Source of the DNA: Elusimicrobiota bacterium
Lineage (GTDB): Bacteria; Elusimicrobiota; Elusimicrobia; Elusimicrobiales; UBA9959
Length of the DNA: 5,432 nucleotides
Assembly (NCBI GenBank): GCA_003500765.1
Contig: DNQL01000197.1
Span: forward strand, 1 to 5,432
Direction of reading: 5' to 3'
In this document: one piece after another, positions 4,920 to 5,432 of the stretch
Numbering within the stretch: position 1 is the first letter of the stretch
Layout of the letters: every line of letters begins with the position of its first letter
The notes under the pieces: generated by a model
What the model was told of the DNA's origin: nothing
The model's input: only the letters and a program-made list of their open reading frames with translations
Databases searched by the model: none
Translations under genes and position numbers: made by a program

Positions 4920-5432
4920 ATGCCGACAAACGGTTTAGCGATCCCGGTCTTCATACTGATGTGCCTGGCCATACCCGCCGTGCCGGCGGCACAGGAGAGA
5001 GAGACTCGCCCGGAAGACCCGTTCTTCACCAGGCAGACCGAGCTGCGCGACCGCCTTAAGAGCGCTTCCGGCGACGCGGAGAGCCGGGCCATACATGAGC
5101 AACTGCGCAAGCTCAGCGAAGAGCGCCGGGCGGCCAACCCGCCAAAGGAGCCGCGCCCGGCTGAAACAGACGCCCATCAGCGCAGGATGGAGCGGGAAAT
5201 AAGGAAGGACCCCTACCATTGGGAGATGTCCCAGCTTCAGCAGGCCATGGGGTCGGCAAGGAGCGAGGAGGAGCGGGAGTCCCTGCGCAAGCGGATGGCT
5301 GACCTGCGGGCGAAGAGGGCCGCCGCGCAAGAGGCCGAACTGACGCCGCAGCAGAAAGCCGAGCGCGCGGACAGGGAGCGCAAGATGGCCCTGGTCCGCA
5401 CCGAGGCGGCCTCGCTGCGCGAGAGCCTGAGC
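4920..5432 (+). CDS. Exported charged helical (coiled-coil) protein, 3'-partial
   Basis: 171 codons are open to the right edge with no stop, so the gene continues beyond the window. I do not recognise the family. Residues 1-24 look like a signal peptide (hydrophobic IPVFILMCLAIPAV, then PAA before Q25), but its n-region has no lysine or arginine, which is unusual. The mature part is dominated by E, R, K, A and Q and should be mostly helical. Residues 33-72 and 97-136 appear to be duplicates at a fixed offset of 64: each begins DP, and both carry aligned leucines (42/106, 65/129), SA (48-49/112-113) and R-x-A-A ends. LTPQQ at 141-145 fits the LTxxQ pattern of Spy/CpxP-type periplasmic helical proteins, but one short match is weak evidence. 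It lies 66 bases behind the fibre gene in the same frame, so a periplasmic helper or chaperone for the fibre is possible. That role is speculative. Confidence 0.75.
   Translation, partial: MPTNGLAIPVFILMCLAIPAVPAAQERETRPEDPFFTRQTELRDRLKSASGDAESRAIHEQLRKLSEERRAANPPKEPRPAETDAHQRRMEREIRKDPYHWEMSQLQQAMGSARSEEERESLRKRMADLRAKRAAAQEAELTPQQKAERADRERKMALVRTEAASLRESLS

Noticed and set aside
4851..4922. Readthrough fusion of the fibre gene with the downstream gene, which is in the same frame
   Set aside because: The 22 codons between the TGA and the next ATG are open, but the downstream gene has its own ribosome binding site and signal peptide, so two separate proteins are more likely.

Overview
The window reads as a GC-rich (about 60% by eye), tightly packed bacterial chromosome segment from a Gram-negative-type organism. 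Two products carry Sec-type export signals, and one of them is a large surface-fibre-like protein. I could not identify the species. The regulator at 1111-1953, with its degenerate XRE-like N-terminus, together with a fibre built from YadA-head-like repeats, reminds me of uncultured Elusimicrobiota-type genomes. That is an impression with low to moderate confidence, not a demonstrated assignment.

Layout. (1) Positions 2-1083, plus strand: a compact signalling operon. It holds the 3' part of a gene for a small Pro/Ala-rich protein with a C-terminal membrane anchor, then two stand-alone CheY-like receiver genes. The first junction is an ATGA overlap and the second a 6-base gap. The two receivers are about half identical over an ungapped alignment and keep the phosphorylation residues at the same positions, so they are a tandem duplication. 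(2) Positions 1111-1953, minus strand: a two-domain DNA-binding regulator (XRE-like plus winged helix), convergent with the receivers. (3) Positions 1954-2141: a divergent intergenic region with an imperfect hairpin. (4) Positions 2142-4853, plus strand: a 903-residue secreted repeat protein. (5) Positions 4920-5432, plus strand: the 5' part of a gene for an exported, highly charged helical protein that runs off the window.

The 903-residue protein is the main object of interest. It has a signal peptide, a first beta-roll-like block of 13 units plus a fragment with a 17-residue period, a linker, a second YadA-head-like block of ten units with a 15-residue period, and a beta-rich C-terminal domain that resembles phage tail or fibre tips. 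A 14-residue motif (DNLGDHxAxxxLxM) occurs once before each block. I see neither the membrane anchor of classical trimeric autotransporters nor an S74-type chaperone domain. The second block has an almost invariant nucleotide core repeated nine times, which suggests recent expansion or homogenisation. The first block is old and diverged.

Working model (inference): the divergent regulator may control the fibre gene and the exported coiled-coil gene behind it. The membrane-anchored protein and twin receivers form a separate phosphorelay output whose kinase would lie outside the window. No RNA genes, CRISPR arrays, insertion sequences or convincing rho-independent terminators were seen.
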